Translations under genes and position numbers: made by a program
In this document: piece after piece, positions 23,886 to 36,791 of the stretch
Layout: every line of letters begins with the position of its first letter
How positions within the stretch are numbered: the first letter of the stretch is position 1
Assembly (NCBI GenBank): GCA_037501455.1
Contig: CM074862.1
Location: 64,449,501-64,513,500 of the forward strand
Origin: Lantana camara
Lineage: Eukaryota; Streptophyta; Magnoliopsida; Lamiales; Verbenaceae
Reading direction: 5' to 3'
DNA length: 64,000 nucleotides
The notes under the pieces: model-generated
Database searches by the model: none
What the model was told of the DNA's origin: nothing
The model's input: the letters and a program-made list of their open reading frames with translations, nothing else

Positions 23886-24998
23886 CCGGCCTTTTCGTGT
23901 TTCGTGCAATCCAGTCCCAATTTTATTTGAATTTTAAAATTTTATTTTTGAATATTTATTTTAATTTTGAATAAAACTTAAAATTGGGATTTTTTTTGAG
24001 AAATTGAAACGGTTTATATTTTGGGAAAATACATCTTGATAAAATTATTAATTTTCAGAAATTAATTGGAATTTTATTTGTTTTGGTAATTTGGGATTTA
24101 TTGAAAACTTTTATAAATAAGACTCGCATCAAGTCGTGTTTTAAGCTATTAGAGCTTAAAGCGAGAATTTTAATTTATTGGTTAAATTTAAATTCTTGCA
24201 AAAGCATGTTTGGTGATCATGGGTTTAGATCTATGTATGGTTTTAATTTATGCACATGGATGGTTTAAATTGGGGTTGGAGCCCTATAGTTGCGTTTTTC
24301 AATTAAGGTTGGAGCCTCACTTATGTGCGTACTGTTATGTGATTTATTATGTGGCTTTCCATATTACTGCTTTTAAGGCTGGGGTATGCCCCGTGTAATT
24401 GTCTAAGGCCAATATGAAGATTGAGCCTTATTACTTTATGTTTTTTTCTTTTTTTTATTGTAATTTGAGAGTAGAGATAGGTGCTGAGGTTTTATTTTCA
24501 TTTTGGAGACAATGCACCCAAGGAGTAAGATGGACCACATTCAAGTAACAAGGAGGCCATAAGTGAAGACCCCTCAAAATGTAAGGGAGGGGAATCTCAA
24601 TTGTTAAATGTAATAGAGATAGGGCTCGTATTTTGTTACCGCTTTCCCTTATGTGATTTGAACTGTTTATGTGGCATGTATGTTAGAACTTGTGATTGTG
24701 GAGTGGCTCCCACATATCACGCATAAGATAGGTAGAACCCATGATCATTACATGTTAGTATCATGCTAGGTCATGTTATCTGTTTATGTGCTTGTTTGAA
24801 ATGCATTTAAGTGTACTTGCATTAATGAAGACTAATAAAATTGGATAACATATATGTTGGTGAGGTCGAACCGGACAACTCTCCGGTTGATTCGAAAATT
24901 CCCATTAAATATTAAGCTGATTTCGAACAAATAGGTGTTTAATTCGAGATGCAAGTTTTGAATTAAATTCCTAGCATTCCATCAATAGGTTTTAAGTT

Positions 24999-25360
24999 TA
25001 GTAAGTAAAGCTAGTTATTGTCCGCGAGTCGTGGGATAGCTAGTGGAGCTTATTAGTTCTTAGTTACCTAATTAATCATTTCAAATGATCAATATTTCGT
25101 GGTCAATTTTAGCAAGGGCGATGTCCGCGAGTCGTGGGTCGTTCGAACTAAGTTTTGGTCATAATCTTATGATTGATGGGTCTAGCTTAACGCCTAAGTA
25201 AATATGGATGTCGCACGAGTCGTGGGTCCATATTGAAAGATAGGTGATGCAAAAAACAATTACTAAGAGTTCTAAAGGTGTTAGAATTGGTAAGTTGTAC
25301 CTACCTAGGGTTCTTACTTAGAATGTCAGCGAGTCGTGGGTTCGAGGTAAAATGCCTAGG
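24999..25360 (+). other. Four related leader stem-loops with constant head
   Basis: The head TGTCCGCGAGTCGTGGG (with variants TGTCGCACGAGTCGTGGG and TGTCAGCGAGTCGTGGG) occurs at 25019, 25122, 25209 and 25324. Each is enclosed by a different inverted repeat: CTAGTTAT/ATAGCTAG, GGGCGA/TCGTTC, AATATGGA/TCCATATT and TACTTAGAA/TTCGAGGTA. Further out, beyond a small internal loop, second helices can form: TAGTAAG/CTTATTA, TTTAG/CTAAG, CGCCTA/TAGGTG and CCTAGG/CCTAGG. Inside the head, CCGCG/CGTGG or CACG/CGTG can pair around an AGT loop. Changed arms with kept pairing point to conserved RNA structure. Confidence 0.65.
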
Positions 25361-25546
25361 ATCTTAGTACCCATTGGGAAACGTGTTCCTCTTAGATCTT
25401 TGGGAATTCTAGATCTTTGAAAAACAGTGGGAGCTACAATAGATTAAAGACCTTATCTTTTGTATATCGTTATAATTCAGCATGCTCACTAGTTCTCTGT
25501 TTTACCATGTAGGTCGTAGATTCTGTGATTCTCTATGTGTTTTGAA

Positions 25547-28500
25547 ATGGCAACCAAAAACCTTCTTGTATCGATCCTCGAGTCAAACAAGTTGACTGGT
25601 CCCAACTATTCTGATTGGCTGAGGAATCTAAAAATCATTTTAGATTCTGAGAAGAGAACTTATGTTCTCTTCGAAGGGGAGCCTAGTCCCGAAGGGGAGG
25701 CTCCCACTCGGGCCGAGCGGGATGCGATTCAGAAGTGGAAGGATGATAATCTCCAAGCCCGTTGCCTTATGTTGGCTAACATGTCTCCGGACTTGCAAAG
25801 GCAACATGAGGCCATGGAATTTGCTTGGGAGATTTACGACCACTTAGAGCAACTTTACCGCCCTCATGAACGTGTTACAAGGTATAACACTTCAAAGGAA
25901 TTATTCCACTTGAGAATGAGGGAAGGTTCAAGTGTCCATGAATATGGACTCAAGTTTCTTGCCCTTACTGAGAAACTTGCTTCCATGGACATGCCGCTGA
26001 AAGATGAGCTTTCAGTGGATTTGTTGCTGGCTTCGCTCCCACCATCATTCAACCCATTTATCCTTAACTTCAACATGAATCATGCTGGTGCTACTGTAGC
26101 TGAGCTGATTAGTCAGCTTGTGACTGCTGAAAGCACGATCAAGAAGGACAATAAGGTTTTGATGGTGAATGCTCCATCTTCCTCTTCTGGGCCTTCTAAA
26201 GGTAAGGGCAAGAAAGCCCATAAGAAGAAGAAGAAACCCCTTAGGCCCACTGGTGGCATTTCGAAGGGGAAGGCCCAAAAGAAGAAGCGTGATCAGAAAG
26301 AGGATGTTTGCTTCCATTGTGGCAAAGCGGGACATTGGAGGAGAAACTACCCAGAGTACAAGGCTACTCTAAAGAAAGGTATCTTTCTCGTTGAAGTAAA
26401 TCTTTCTATTAATTCTAGTTCTTGGGTACTTGATACCGGTTGTGGAACTCATATCTGTAATGATGTACAGATGCTAAGTGAAGTCCAACAACTCAAAGAA
26501 GGAGAATGTGTCTTGAAGATCGGCGATGGCTCAAACGTTGAAGCTCGAGCTTTAGGCACAATTAGATTAGATTTAGGTAGTTTTGAGTTAGTATTAAATA
26601 AAGTCCTTTATGTACCGAGCATTATTCGTAATATAATTTCAGTTCCAATATTAGATTGTGAAGGTTATGAAACTTATATTAAGAATGGTAAATATTTTAT
26701 CAAACGGAACAACTCTTCCGTTCACATCGGTACTCTAAGTAATGGACTTTACCTAACTCAAAATATCAATATTATAAATATACAACGAGAAACGAAGCGT
26801 AAGAGAGACGACAAAGTTTCAGCTCCCTTATGGCACGCTAGATTAGGACACATTTCCAAGAACAGAATTAGCAAGATACACACTTTAGGATCATTCTCTG
26901 AAAATGATCTCAAAGAGTTAACTTCTTGCGAATCCTGTCTCAAAGGAAAAATGTCCAAAGTCCCTTTTCAAGGAACTGTGGAACGTGCCACTAAGGTTTT
27001 GGATTTGATCCATACTGATGTTTGTGGACCGCTTAGTGTAAGCACTAGAAACAATCATCAGTACTTCATAACCTTTACTGATGACTTTAGTCGGTATGGT
27101 TATGTATACTTAATGAAGTATAAATCTGAAGCTTTTGAGAAATTCTTAGAGTTTCAAAAGGAGGTTGAGAACCAAACTGGTCACAAGATAAAAGCACTTC
27201 GATCTGATCGAGGAGGCGAATATCTCAGTGAAGAATTCCTTAATCATCTCAAAGATAATGGGATTATCTCTCAGTGGACTCCTCCGGGAACTCCTCAGCT
27301 TAATGGAGTTTCTGAGAGAAGGAATCGAACCCTACTTGATATGGTTCGTTCCATGATGAGTTTCACTGACTTACCACCTTCTTTCTGGGGTTATGCCCTA
27401 GAAAGTGCAGCAAAGATTCTGAATCTAGTTCCCTCTAAGTCAGTCCCTAAAACGCCCTATGAAATGTGGCATGGTAAAATCCCTAGTTATTCTTACTTAA
27501 GAATTTGGGGTTGTCCTGCTTATGTGAAGAGGACAGTGGGAGATAAGTTAGAATCTCGTTCTAACTTATGCTACTTTGTAGGTTATCCTAAGGAATCCAT
27601 AGGATACTACTTCTATGATCAATCTGAGCAAAAGGTGTTTGTTTCCAGAAATGCCATTTTTCTTGAGGAACCGTTCCTTAAAGAAAAGAAAGGAAAGATC
27701 ATAGAATTAGAAGAAGTACAAAGTAACCCCACGCCACCCACTGAAGAGACGTCCCCTACTGATCAACTACAACCAATCACGAATTTCGATACACACTAAA
27801 ACCCTCCTCTAAGGCGTTCTGAACGCACTCCTAGACAGCCGGAGAGATGGTATGGATTCTTCCATGAAATCTCTCAAAAGGATAATGATCCTTTAACATA
27901 TGAGGAGGCACTTTCAGATTCTGACTCTGAACAGTGGATAGAAGCCATGAAATCCGAAATGGACTCCATGAACTCCAACCAAGTTTGGACCTTGGTAGAT
28001 TTGCCTGATGGGGTCAAACCCATAGGTTGCAAATGGATCTTTAAGAGAAAGCTTGGAGTTGATGGAAGCATTGCGGCCTACAAAGCAAGACTGGTTGCAA
28101 AAAGATTCACTCAAAGACCCGGCGTGGACTTTGACGAAACCTTTTCACCAGTTGCAATGCAAAAGTCCATTCGAATCATGTTTGCCATTGCTGCATATTA
28201 TGACTATGAGATATGGCAAATGGATGTGAAAACTGCCTTTCTCAATGGTGACATTGACAAAGACATTTATATGGAGCAACCCATAGGTTTCACATTCAGT
28301 GGGAGTGAGCAAAAGGTTTGCAAACTCCAAAGATCAATCTATGGATTGAAACAGGCTTCTAGGAATTGGAACATTCGATTTGATGAATCGGTCAAAGCGT
28401 TTGGCTTCACCCAAATTTCGAATGAATCATGTGTGTATAGAAAGGTATTGGAGACCTCAGTCCAATTCTTAGTACTTTATGTTGATGACATCCTTCTTAT

Positions 28501-29467
28501 TGGGAATTCGAAGGATGACATGAAAGTGACTAAGTTATGGTTATCGAACCAATTCGAGATGAAAGATCTTGGTGATGCGTCCTATATCCTTGGAATTAAA
28601 ATCTATAGAGATAGATCTAGAAGGTTAATAGGACTATCACAGTCGATGTACATTGACAAAGTATTGAAGAGATTCAATATGGAGTCAGCAAAGGTTAAGA
28701 ACCTTCCTATGAGTGTAGGAACATGTCTTTCAAAGAAGATGTGTCCTAAGACTAACCTTGAGAAAGAAAGAATGACTCATACACCTTATGCATCAGCAAT
28801 AGGTAGCATAATGTATGCAATGTTATGTACTCAACCGGATGTGGCTTATGCACTTAGTGTAACGAGTCGTTTCCAATCTGACCCTGGAGATGGTCACTGG
28901 GCTGCCGTGAAGAATATTCTTAAGTACTTGAAAAGTACTAAAGATTTATTCTTAGTTTACGGAGGTCAGAAAGATCTTAATGTCGAAGGATACTGCTATG
29001 CAAGCTTTGCATCTGACTTAGATTATTTTAAGTCAATGTCAGGATACATTTTCTGCCTAAACGGCGGAGCAGTGAGTTGGAAGAGTTCCAAGCAAACAAC
29101 CACTGCAGATTCGACCACTGAGGCCGAATACTTAGCTGTAAATGATGCAGCTAAGGAAGGTGTTTGGATTAGAAACTTCATTCAAGAGTTGAATGTTGTT
29201 CCTAGCATGAAAGACCCCATTACTGTGTTTTGTGACAACACTGGGGCGGTTGCTCAAGCAAGAGAACCAAGATCTCACCAACGGACCAAGCACATTATGA
29301 GGAAGTATCACCTAATCCGTGATATTATCAAAAGAGGAGATGTGCTAATTGAGAGGGTCACATCAGCAGAGAACGTGGCAGATCCACTTACTAAACCCCT
29401 TAGTCGAGAAGCTTTCCAAGGTCATCTTCAGAAGATGGGACTTAGAGTAGCTTTAGAATGGCTTTGA
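25547..29467 (+). pseudogene. Copia E gag-pol polyprotein with one in-frame stop
   Basis: About 1306 codons from ATG 25547 (MATKNLLVSILES); an in-frame ATG 12 bp upstream is less like the family start. Order: gag (residues 1-250), zinc knuckle CFHCGKAGHWRRNY (from 255; the last Cys of CX2CX4HX4C is Tyr), protease LDTGCGTH (Asp 296), integrase HX5H...CX2C zinc finger and D,D35E core (Asp 491, Asp 554, Glu 590), reverse transcriptase with YVDD (978-981), and RNase H (ADSTTEAEYLA). The order PR-INT-RT-RH defines Ty1/copia. A TAA at 27797-27799 separates integrase from reverse transcriptase. The RNase H site expected to be Asp-Ala-Asp reads Tyr-Ala-Ser (Tyr codon 28997-28999). It is recently dead or dependent on other copies. 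Confidence 0.93.
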
Positions 29468-29469
29468 CG

Positions 29470-29483
29470 GGCAAGTGGGAGAT
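29470..29483 (+). other. Polypurine tract of copia E
   Basis: GGGCAAGTGGGAGA directly precedes the 3' LTR and follows the pol stop codon. It is the plus-strand primer for reverse transcription. Confidence 0.85.
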
Positions 29484-31416
29484 TGTTAGGAATAGTGCCC
29501 TAGAAAGCCGATTGTATATCCGCTTTGTGCTTTTCCTTATTGTAATCATAGACAATCTTTGAATGAAATAACGAATTGAGGCAACACTTCTTTATATGCT
29601 CTTGTTTGGTATGCGTTTACTTTAGCTGTGCATGTATGAGAACTCCCCTAATCCTGATGACTTTAGGACTCTACCATTTAGGTGAAATGGTTCATGAAAC
29701 GAGCCCTATATCACATAAGTCATGATTAGTAAAATACTCCAAGCCGATGAGTCCTACAGACAGTGGGAGTGTCAACCTGACTCCTCTAAGGCTTGCTTGT
29801 GGGATCACGCCCTTAAGAAGGACCACCTTGTTTCATGGAGGTGCAAAGTGTATAGTTGATACGTGCGTGATACATAAGGGTGCTTACTTTAATAAGTAAG
29901 TTCACTGAGGTGCCCCGTGTGAGAACATTCCTAAATGGGAAAGGAAGTTTCTATTTCAGGAAATGGAAACTTCCAGATTAGGAAATATCTCACGAGTCAT
30001 TGATGTGATTAATTGATCCTTAGACTTGAGGTTCCTTGTCACTTTATGAGTTAACTCTGTAGTCTTAGGTATAAGCTTTAAAGGGTGTCGCCTTAGACAA
30101 CTGATTCAAGGCTTATGCTGGGGCTGCACAAGTGACTCATGAAAGTGAATGAGAATCAAGATAGGACCTACACTTGCATTTGCAAGGTGATCTCTTATTG
30201 TGTAAGTCATTCATATGCCATATGGAGTCCTTGGCCAAGGCAGTAGATCAAGACATCAAGAAAAGGGTTTCTTGGATTGAGATCAAATGGATATGAAATG
30301 CACTTAGCTTTAAGACCGGATTATTAGGCTTCTGATTATTCCCTTGCCCTAGATCTTGGTTGAGAGATAGTAAGTAGGAGGATTGTATCTCACATGAATC
30401 AATGACTTAAAGGCTCTGTCGAATCCGAACATTCCAATTCAGCTAGGGGTTAAACACCTGTTGCTAGACTATGGTCGTTTAATCTGTGGACTGATTAATT
30501 AATTAGTGAATTAATTAATTGGGGTCACTGCTAATTGAATTGAGAACCTAGAGGGTCACACACAACAACTTGGTTGCATGAGTTGAGGCTTAAAAATGAT
30601 TAAACGAGTTAATCGAGCCTAAGGGGTTCCACACGTGTGAAATCACACGTGTGGCTCACGTGATTGGACACGTGTCATTAAGACACGTGTGCCACACGTG
30701 ATTATGTGATGTTAAATAATTAATGTGTTAATTATTTAATAGACTTTGGTTTAATTTTGAATTAAAAAGAAAGTCTAATTTTGGAGAAAATAATCTAGTT
30801 AATTAATTACGAATTAATTAATTAGATAAAAATAAGTTATTTATTTTATAATAAATAAAGTATAAAATTATCCAAAAATAGTTTGGATATTTTTAGCTCT
30901 CTTAAAAGTTGACTAGGATTAGAATTCAAAGTCAAAGTTGGAAAATACTTGATAATCAAGTAATAGGAGAGAGAGGAACCAAATCCTTGTCCAACAAGGA
31001 TTTGGATCGGCACTCCCTCCTATATATAGGGGAGCTCGAGCTCCCCTTTAGAGCTAATAGACAATTCTTTTGGTTCATGTGTTGAACACCTTCCTTTCTC
31101 CAAGATTATATTAAACCCTAGGTTAAGCCTAAACACTAACTAGAGAACTAGCATCCTTACTAGTTAGATTGTGATCAAGTTGGTGGACTTTCTCTAGAGA
31201 CTTCAAGTTAGAAGTTTGAAGATTCGAGCTTTACCAAGGAGAGGGGATCAAGCCGCGAGAAAAGCGTTCTTGGGTGGCTTGAAACGCTTCAAGAAAGAAT
31301 AAAAGAAAAGTAAGTTTTCTATCTTTACGAATTTGGTTACACGATTCCGAGTTCAAGATCCTTTTGTTGGGAAAATTTTTTAAATTCCGCTGCTTTCTGA
31401 TTCGTGTTTTCCAACA
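29484..31416 (+). repeat. 3' LTR of copia E
   Basis: 1933 bp, nearly identical to the 5' LTR. It carries six CACGTG motifs from 30632, the TATA box at 31021-31028 and the palindrome at 31029-31046. It is followed by ACAAC, the right target duplication. Confidence 0.95.
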
Positions 31417-31468
31417 ACAACACTAGAGCTTCGATTTTGCAACCTAAAGCTCTGATACCACTTAAGGA
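31417..31468 (-). other. Element A primer-binding site and hairpin
   Basis: Read on the minus strand, TGGTATCAGAGC (31449-31460) lies 8 bases inside the LTR and matches initiator tRNA-Met. The bases AGAGC of the site also pair with GCTCT across a TTGCAAAA loop (31424-31454), a hairpin also seen in C and F. Confidence 0.85.
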
Positions 31469-34400
31469 TGTAGCGCCCTGGACGTTGGATCACCACATCC
31501 CCTGCACTAGAGCTCAGTTCATATACTAAATGGATGTTCTGTATACACACTAAGCAATAGCGAACGGGAGACAAGTAAAAGACTATCCTAGCTAGGCGGA
31601 ACTTGTCCCTGTACCAAGCAATCAAATACAATAGAGTGCGGAAGCATAGTAAGGAAATTAACCTGTGTCAGTCAAGAAAACTATGAGTTCATCAAGATAA
31701 CAAGCCACCTGTCCTGATCGTAATATTAACATATGGTTTCAAAACCAAACATTCAGCATAGTATGTAGGATAATGTACAATAGCCAACACGGCACAAAAT
31801 AGATATAAGTATGCTAGTGTATGCATATCAACAATACGAGTCTACAGCCAGACCTAAAACGTGACTTTAGACATGACCTGACCTTTCCGCCTAGTCAAAT
31901 CTGCAAAACTGAAAAAAAAAATAACGGGGAGGGGTCAGTCTCTAGAAGAATGAGTGAGAAAGGGCATATATAATATAGACACACGTTTCAAGCAAGCCAT
32001 AATCCCCGAATAGAGTTTTATAATGCAGTTCCCAAGCGGGAAAGAAAAGAGTACAACAATATTCGGGATTATGACAACCAGATTAAAGTTAATTACAATT
32101 TCAGGCGTGCAGTGGCCCGGCGAGTGAGGGTAAGGATCTCCAACCATATCTCCCGACAGTGTACAGTAAATTGATTTCAATTTAAGAGTTATCAGGCATA
32201 AGTTAATACAAAGCAATCAGGAACAAGCAAGCAATCCCTTCTTCCTCCAAAGCGATGGACGGGTTTACAAGGCCCGAACCATCCAGGACAGGACGAGCAT
32301 CAGGTACATGAATCCTATGCTCGGGACTCCCATCTCCCACCAACCTCCTGGTGGAGTCAGGTCGACTCTATAGCTTCTTCAATAAACGCTGGTTTTTCGA
32401 TCAAGTTTTGAATGACTTTCTAGTCAGATCGTTCCTGCGTTTCGGATATGAAGTCTCATTCGAAGCTTTAGAATTCGGAGAAAGAAGAAGCATGGCATGA
32501 GATAGGCGGCGGAAAAAACAAGGCAAGGATATAGTTAGAAACATTTTGATTCTGGGTTTTTAGATGTTGTCTATTTCTTAAGTAAAAAAGAAGAAACTAT
32601 AAATAATACCACTTTTCCTTTTCCACGATTTGACCACCTCTATCTACCCAACGGGTCCTATTTGATCTAAAAAATCCAACCTGGGAACTGTATCTACCCC
32701 AGAAAACCTTCTATCTCCAAGCCCCTTTACTAGGTTGGGCAAGCTTTGATACAGGACGGAATCCACATAAGAGCTAGCCGTCGGCCCTTGCCTTCCTGGT
32801 TTACTCATTACGCGAACCCCAGGGCCCCAAGAACAGTGCATGGCAGGACTCGCCAAAACATGGCAGGTTCATGAAAGCATTTTCAGGAGTTGGAAAAGGG
32901 TTTATTTTCACATTGAAAACATTTACTCGTTTTGGAAATCAATACTAGATATAATATACTTTTGTCTAAAATTAGCACATAAGGGCTGTAGGGTGGTAAT
33001 AGCTAGAACGAAAACCTCACCTTATAATTTCCACAAAAGGTGAGAGTGTGTGCAACCTACGCGGCTCGATCCTACTCAACTGGGGAACCACCTGTTCAAA
33101 CAGGACATGACACGTGAACTTGGACTCGATCATGAACTAGTTACGACGCACGGCGTGAAAATAAATGTAATGATGTGTGTATGTAGCCAATGGCATGATA
33201 GCATGGTATACTCGTGTTTGAAGTACATGATCATGGGTAAAACGGACAATTAATCATCAATCAATAGCCTACGATGGCACATACAACATTTTAAATCAAA
33301 AAGCACCCAAATATATCAGATTTATAACATTAATCTAATGTATTTCATTTAGCAATTAGGTTTAAGAAAGCTTGTATATAAATTTCTGGTAATTACACTT
33401 ACACCCCCTGAGGTTCAAGTGCTTAACAAGACCTATAATATCCAAACAAATCCAATCGAACATAACTATTTTCAAACCTTTATGCATCACACAACATATA
33501 AGGGACATGTATTTGGTTAAAAGTTGGAAGATAACATTCTAAGGGCAAGGTAATGGCTACGTGAAATGCATGAAAACACAGCTCATGAACTAATTCTCAA
33601 ACAGTCACATTGTGCAGAAACTTTCTGGACGTACATGTTGTTGAAAAATCTCGATATCTCATTGCTCAGACGCTATTTTAATGATCCGTAAAATTCCTAG
33701 TAAACTAGACACACTGTACTTCAACATGGTATAAGCCTCAGATCACGGATGTTTGTATATAAAGGCAGATTTCAGTGTAAAACTGGAACAGAACAGCAAC
33801 TCTTGTGCTGTGACACATTTGAAAGAAAAAATTCGTTACCATATCAAACGAAGTCGAAAAATTCTGAATTTTTTTAGGTGTACTCCAGACACGTATAAGA
33901 ATACCCTGTAAAACATTTTTGAAAAATTCAAAGGTTTACTTATTCTGCTCGGGCTGCAGTTCCAGATCAGAAAAACAGAGTAAAACAGGGGACTGGGGCA
34001 TTTTTGATTTTTTCGGGGTATCAAACAGACTCGGATGAACACGAAATTTTACTGAGAGAGACCTGAATATGTGAGGAATATTCAGTTAAAATAGTTTCGA
34101 AAAATAAGGTCGCACGTGTTCCGAATTCACGTTCGAAGTCACTGCACAAATCGTGACAGCACCTTAACTCACACTTATATCATTTCTAAACTTTCAAATT
34201 ATACAAACTCACAGAGATTCAGACTCTTTAACATAAAAAAAATTAGATTTCCTCATGCTATCCAGCTATGATTCACGTACTTCGCCATGAAAATTGACAG
34301 ATTCATTCAAGACAATGGCTGATTAACTCTAGGATGCAAGGTTCTAAGATTTTCATGTTTTTGTAACTTCCAGCACGTCTTAGATCATTCTAAGCTCATA

Positions 34401-35102
34401 AAACTCATTTATCATGATCAAATATTATCAATTCTAACATATATTTGCAAGAACTTCATCACTCTATCAGGTTTAAATCTATCCGCACATATATAACATA
34501 TATACACACCATATTAGCTTTTAAGTGGAAAAAGGAATGCTAAAGTAGATTGCTACCTGTTGTAGCTGCTGAAATTCGAGAGAAGGGAGGGCTAGCTAAG
34601 TGCTGCTGATCGTGGTGTGTGTGATGGAGGGAAGAGAGGAAGATGATGATGAGTTAGGGTGGTTTATTATGGTGCTTTGTGTTTACCGTGGGAGATGGCA
34701 AAATGAGAAATGGAGAAAATGAAATTTTGCTTCTTCTTATGTCTGATAAATCAAATACAAGGCTTGGGAAATCATTTAAAAAAAAAAGCAAAGAGGCACG
34801 TGTAGTGCATTGGAGAGAAGTCAGCAAATTTATCTTTTAAATTGCAATTGAATTCTTCTAAAATTAAATTGAAGCAATTCTTACCTCCAATTATGTGGAA
34901 GAATTCACTTATGTCCAATTAGTCTTTCTTCCTTTATTTAATTATTTATTTTCCAAATTATGCAAACATTTTCACTTTAGCACATAATTCACCAAATTAA
35001 ATTTCGTTAAATAATTAGGGATACGGATTGTAAGTGGCGAAAATAAGAAATTAAACTCTCACGCATCGTACACCTAACTTCAAGAAAGTACGGGGCGTCA
35101 CA
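31469..35102. repeat. LTR shared by elements A and B
   Basis: 3634 bp, the pair of 13089-16723. On its left is the primer site of A and on its right the purine tract and pol of B, so it is the 5' LTR of A and the 3' LTR of B at once (minus strand). Its stem-loop 2 copy is at 32337-32354. No gene is visible. Confidence 0.93.
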
Positions 35103-36791
35103 ACCTCCCCCCCTTAAAAGAATATGGTCCCCAGATTCCTTGCTCTGGTGGGAATAACTCTGGGTGAAACTTTCTCATCTTGTCCTCGGTTTCCCAAGTG
35201 GCTTCTTCTGATTTATCGCTCCTCCACAAGACCTTTACCATGGGAATCTATTGGTTTCTCAATTCTTGAAATTTTCTATCCAATATTCTCACCGGTTTCT
35301 GAACAAAAGTCAAGTCCGATCCAAGTTGTGCTTCTTCAACTGGGAGGATTGCTGAGTCGTCGGGATAGTACTTCCGAAGTTAAGAGATATGAAAAACGTT
35401 ATGTATCCCTGTAAGACTTGGTGGTAGGTCCAACCGAAACGCTGTTTCGCCAACTCTTTCCAAGATCTCAAAAGGACCTATGTAACGAGGGTTCAACTTT
35501 CCTCCCTTGCAAATTCGAGCGAATCCTTTTCGTGGGGAAGCCTTTAAGAATACACGGTCCCCAACCTCAAATTCGAGGTTCCTTCTTCGTCGGTCGGCAT
35601 AGCTTTTCTGATGGTCTTGAACTGTCTTCATGCGATGTTTTATGATCTTAACCTTCTCAATGGCATCTTAAACAAACTTAGTGGCAATTCCCCTTTTTAC
35701 ACCACCTTCCTTGGTCCATCTCCAATCCTCGAGATCAAAGAATAATGGTGATCTGCACTTCCTACCGTAAAGAGCCTCGTATGGAGCCATCCCTATCGAA
35801 GCCTGGTAGCTATTATTGTAAGCAAACTCGATCAGAGGTAGCTGTTTTTCCCACGTGCCCTGAAAATCCAATACGCAGGCTCTGAGCATGTCTTCAAGGT
35901 ATTTGATTAACCTCTCGGACTGACCATCTATCTACGGGTACGAAGCTGTGCTAAAATTGAGTTTGGAGCCCAAATAACCTTGTAAATCTTGCCATAACTT
36001 CGATGTAAACCTCGGATCTCTCTCTGACACAATGCTAACTGGAATTCCATGAAGCTTCACGATCTCACTGTATTATATCTCGGCTAACTTGCTTACTTTA
36101 TCGGACATCCGCATGGCAAGAAAGTGTGCTGACTTGGTAAGGTGATCGACAATCACCCAGATTCCATCGAGAACTCCTCTAACCTTGGGTAAGCCAGACA
36201 CAAAGTCCATTGTGACTTGTTCCCACTTCCATTCTGGGATAGGCAAAGGTTGTAACAAGCCTCCAGGCTTTTGGTGTTCAGCTTTCACCTGTTGACACGT
36301 CTGACAATGCTTACATAATTTGGAACGTCCTGTTTCATCCCATGCCACCAATAGTATTGCTTTAGATCTCGATACATCTTGGTACCCCCAGGATGGACTG
36401 AATAAGCCGATTTGTGTGCTTCGTCAAGAATAGTACGTTGTAGTTCCTTTGGTACAAAAACTTGAGCCCCATGCCTGAATACCCCTGATTCATCAAACCC
36501 GAACTTCGATGCTGGATCAACACGGGATCTCTCAACTTGTTTTTGAATCCATGGATCGTTGGCCTGAGCTTCAACTATTCTCTGTTTCAAATCGGGTTGC
36601 ACTGTGATGTTTGCAATATGGGCTTTCAACACAACAAGGTTGCTTCGATCTCTAGAGTCAATCTTCAAGTTAGATATGCTAGCCTTCCTGCTTAGCGCAT
36701 CCACGACCACGTTGGCTTTACCCGGATGGTAATGTATAGAGCAATCGTAGTCTTCGAGAAACTCCATCCAACGACGTTGTCTCATATTCAA
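35103..36791 (-). pseudogene. Element B integrase and chromodomain-like tail (broken)
   Basis: Very similar to internal A. It has the tether [19 protein letters not shown], zinc finger ([29 protein letters not shown]), [20 protein letters not shown] and [10 protein letters not shown] with the first catalytic Asp that A has lost. After a gap come the Glu region ([40 protein letters not shown]) and GPFEILERVGETAFRLDLPP. Several stops and frameshifts (near 36073, 36300, 35668, 35380) interrupt it. The purine tract (TTAAGGGGGGGAGG on the minus strand) abuts the LTR. Confidence 0.88.

Larger units (their letters stand above)
23236..25546 (+). other. Copia E 5' leader (non-coding)
   Basis: 2.3 kb between the LTR and the gag ATG. 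It begins with the primer-binding site TGGTATCAGAGCC (23238-23250), complementary to the 3' end of initiator tRNA-Met. It continues through a GC-rich segment (about 23500-23885), an AT-rich segment, and a stretch with four related stem-loops (24999-25360). I see no convincing gene; open frames in the GC-rich part occur on both strands and look like composition effects. Confidence 0.8.
21303..31416 (+). mobile_element. Ty1/copia element E, nearly intact
   Basis: A 10.1-kb + strand copia element with two 1933-bp LTRs starting TGTTAGGAATAGTG and ending TTTTCCAACA. It has a tRNA-Met primer site, a 2.3-kb leader, one gag-pol frame with a single stop, and a purine tract before the right LTR. I count about 15 differences between the LTRs by eye, so it is the youngest or close to the youngest insertion. 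It sits in the leader of gypsy element A, between its gag ATG and primer-binding hairpin. The long LTR and leader suggest an Angela/TAR-like lineage, but this is not certain. Confidence 0.95.

Noticed and set aside
23510..23974. Open frames of 65-136 codons on both strands in the GC-rich leader
   Set aside because: They overlap on opposite strands, consist of Arg/Ala/Pro-rich low-complexity sequence and result from the scarcity of stop codons in GC-rich DNA.
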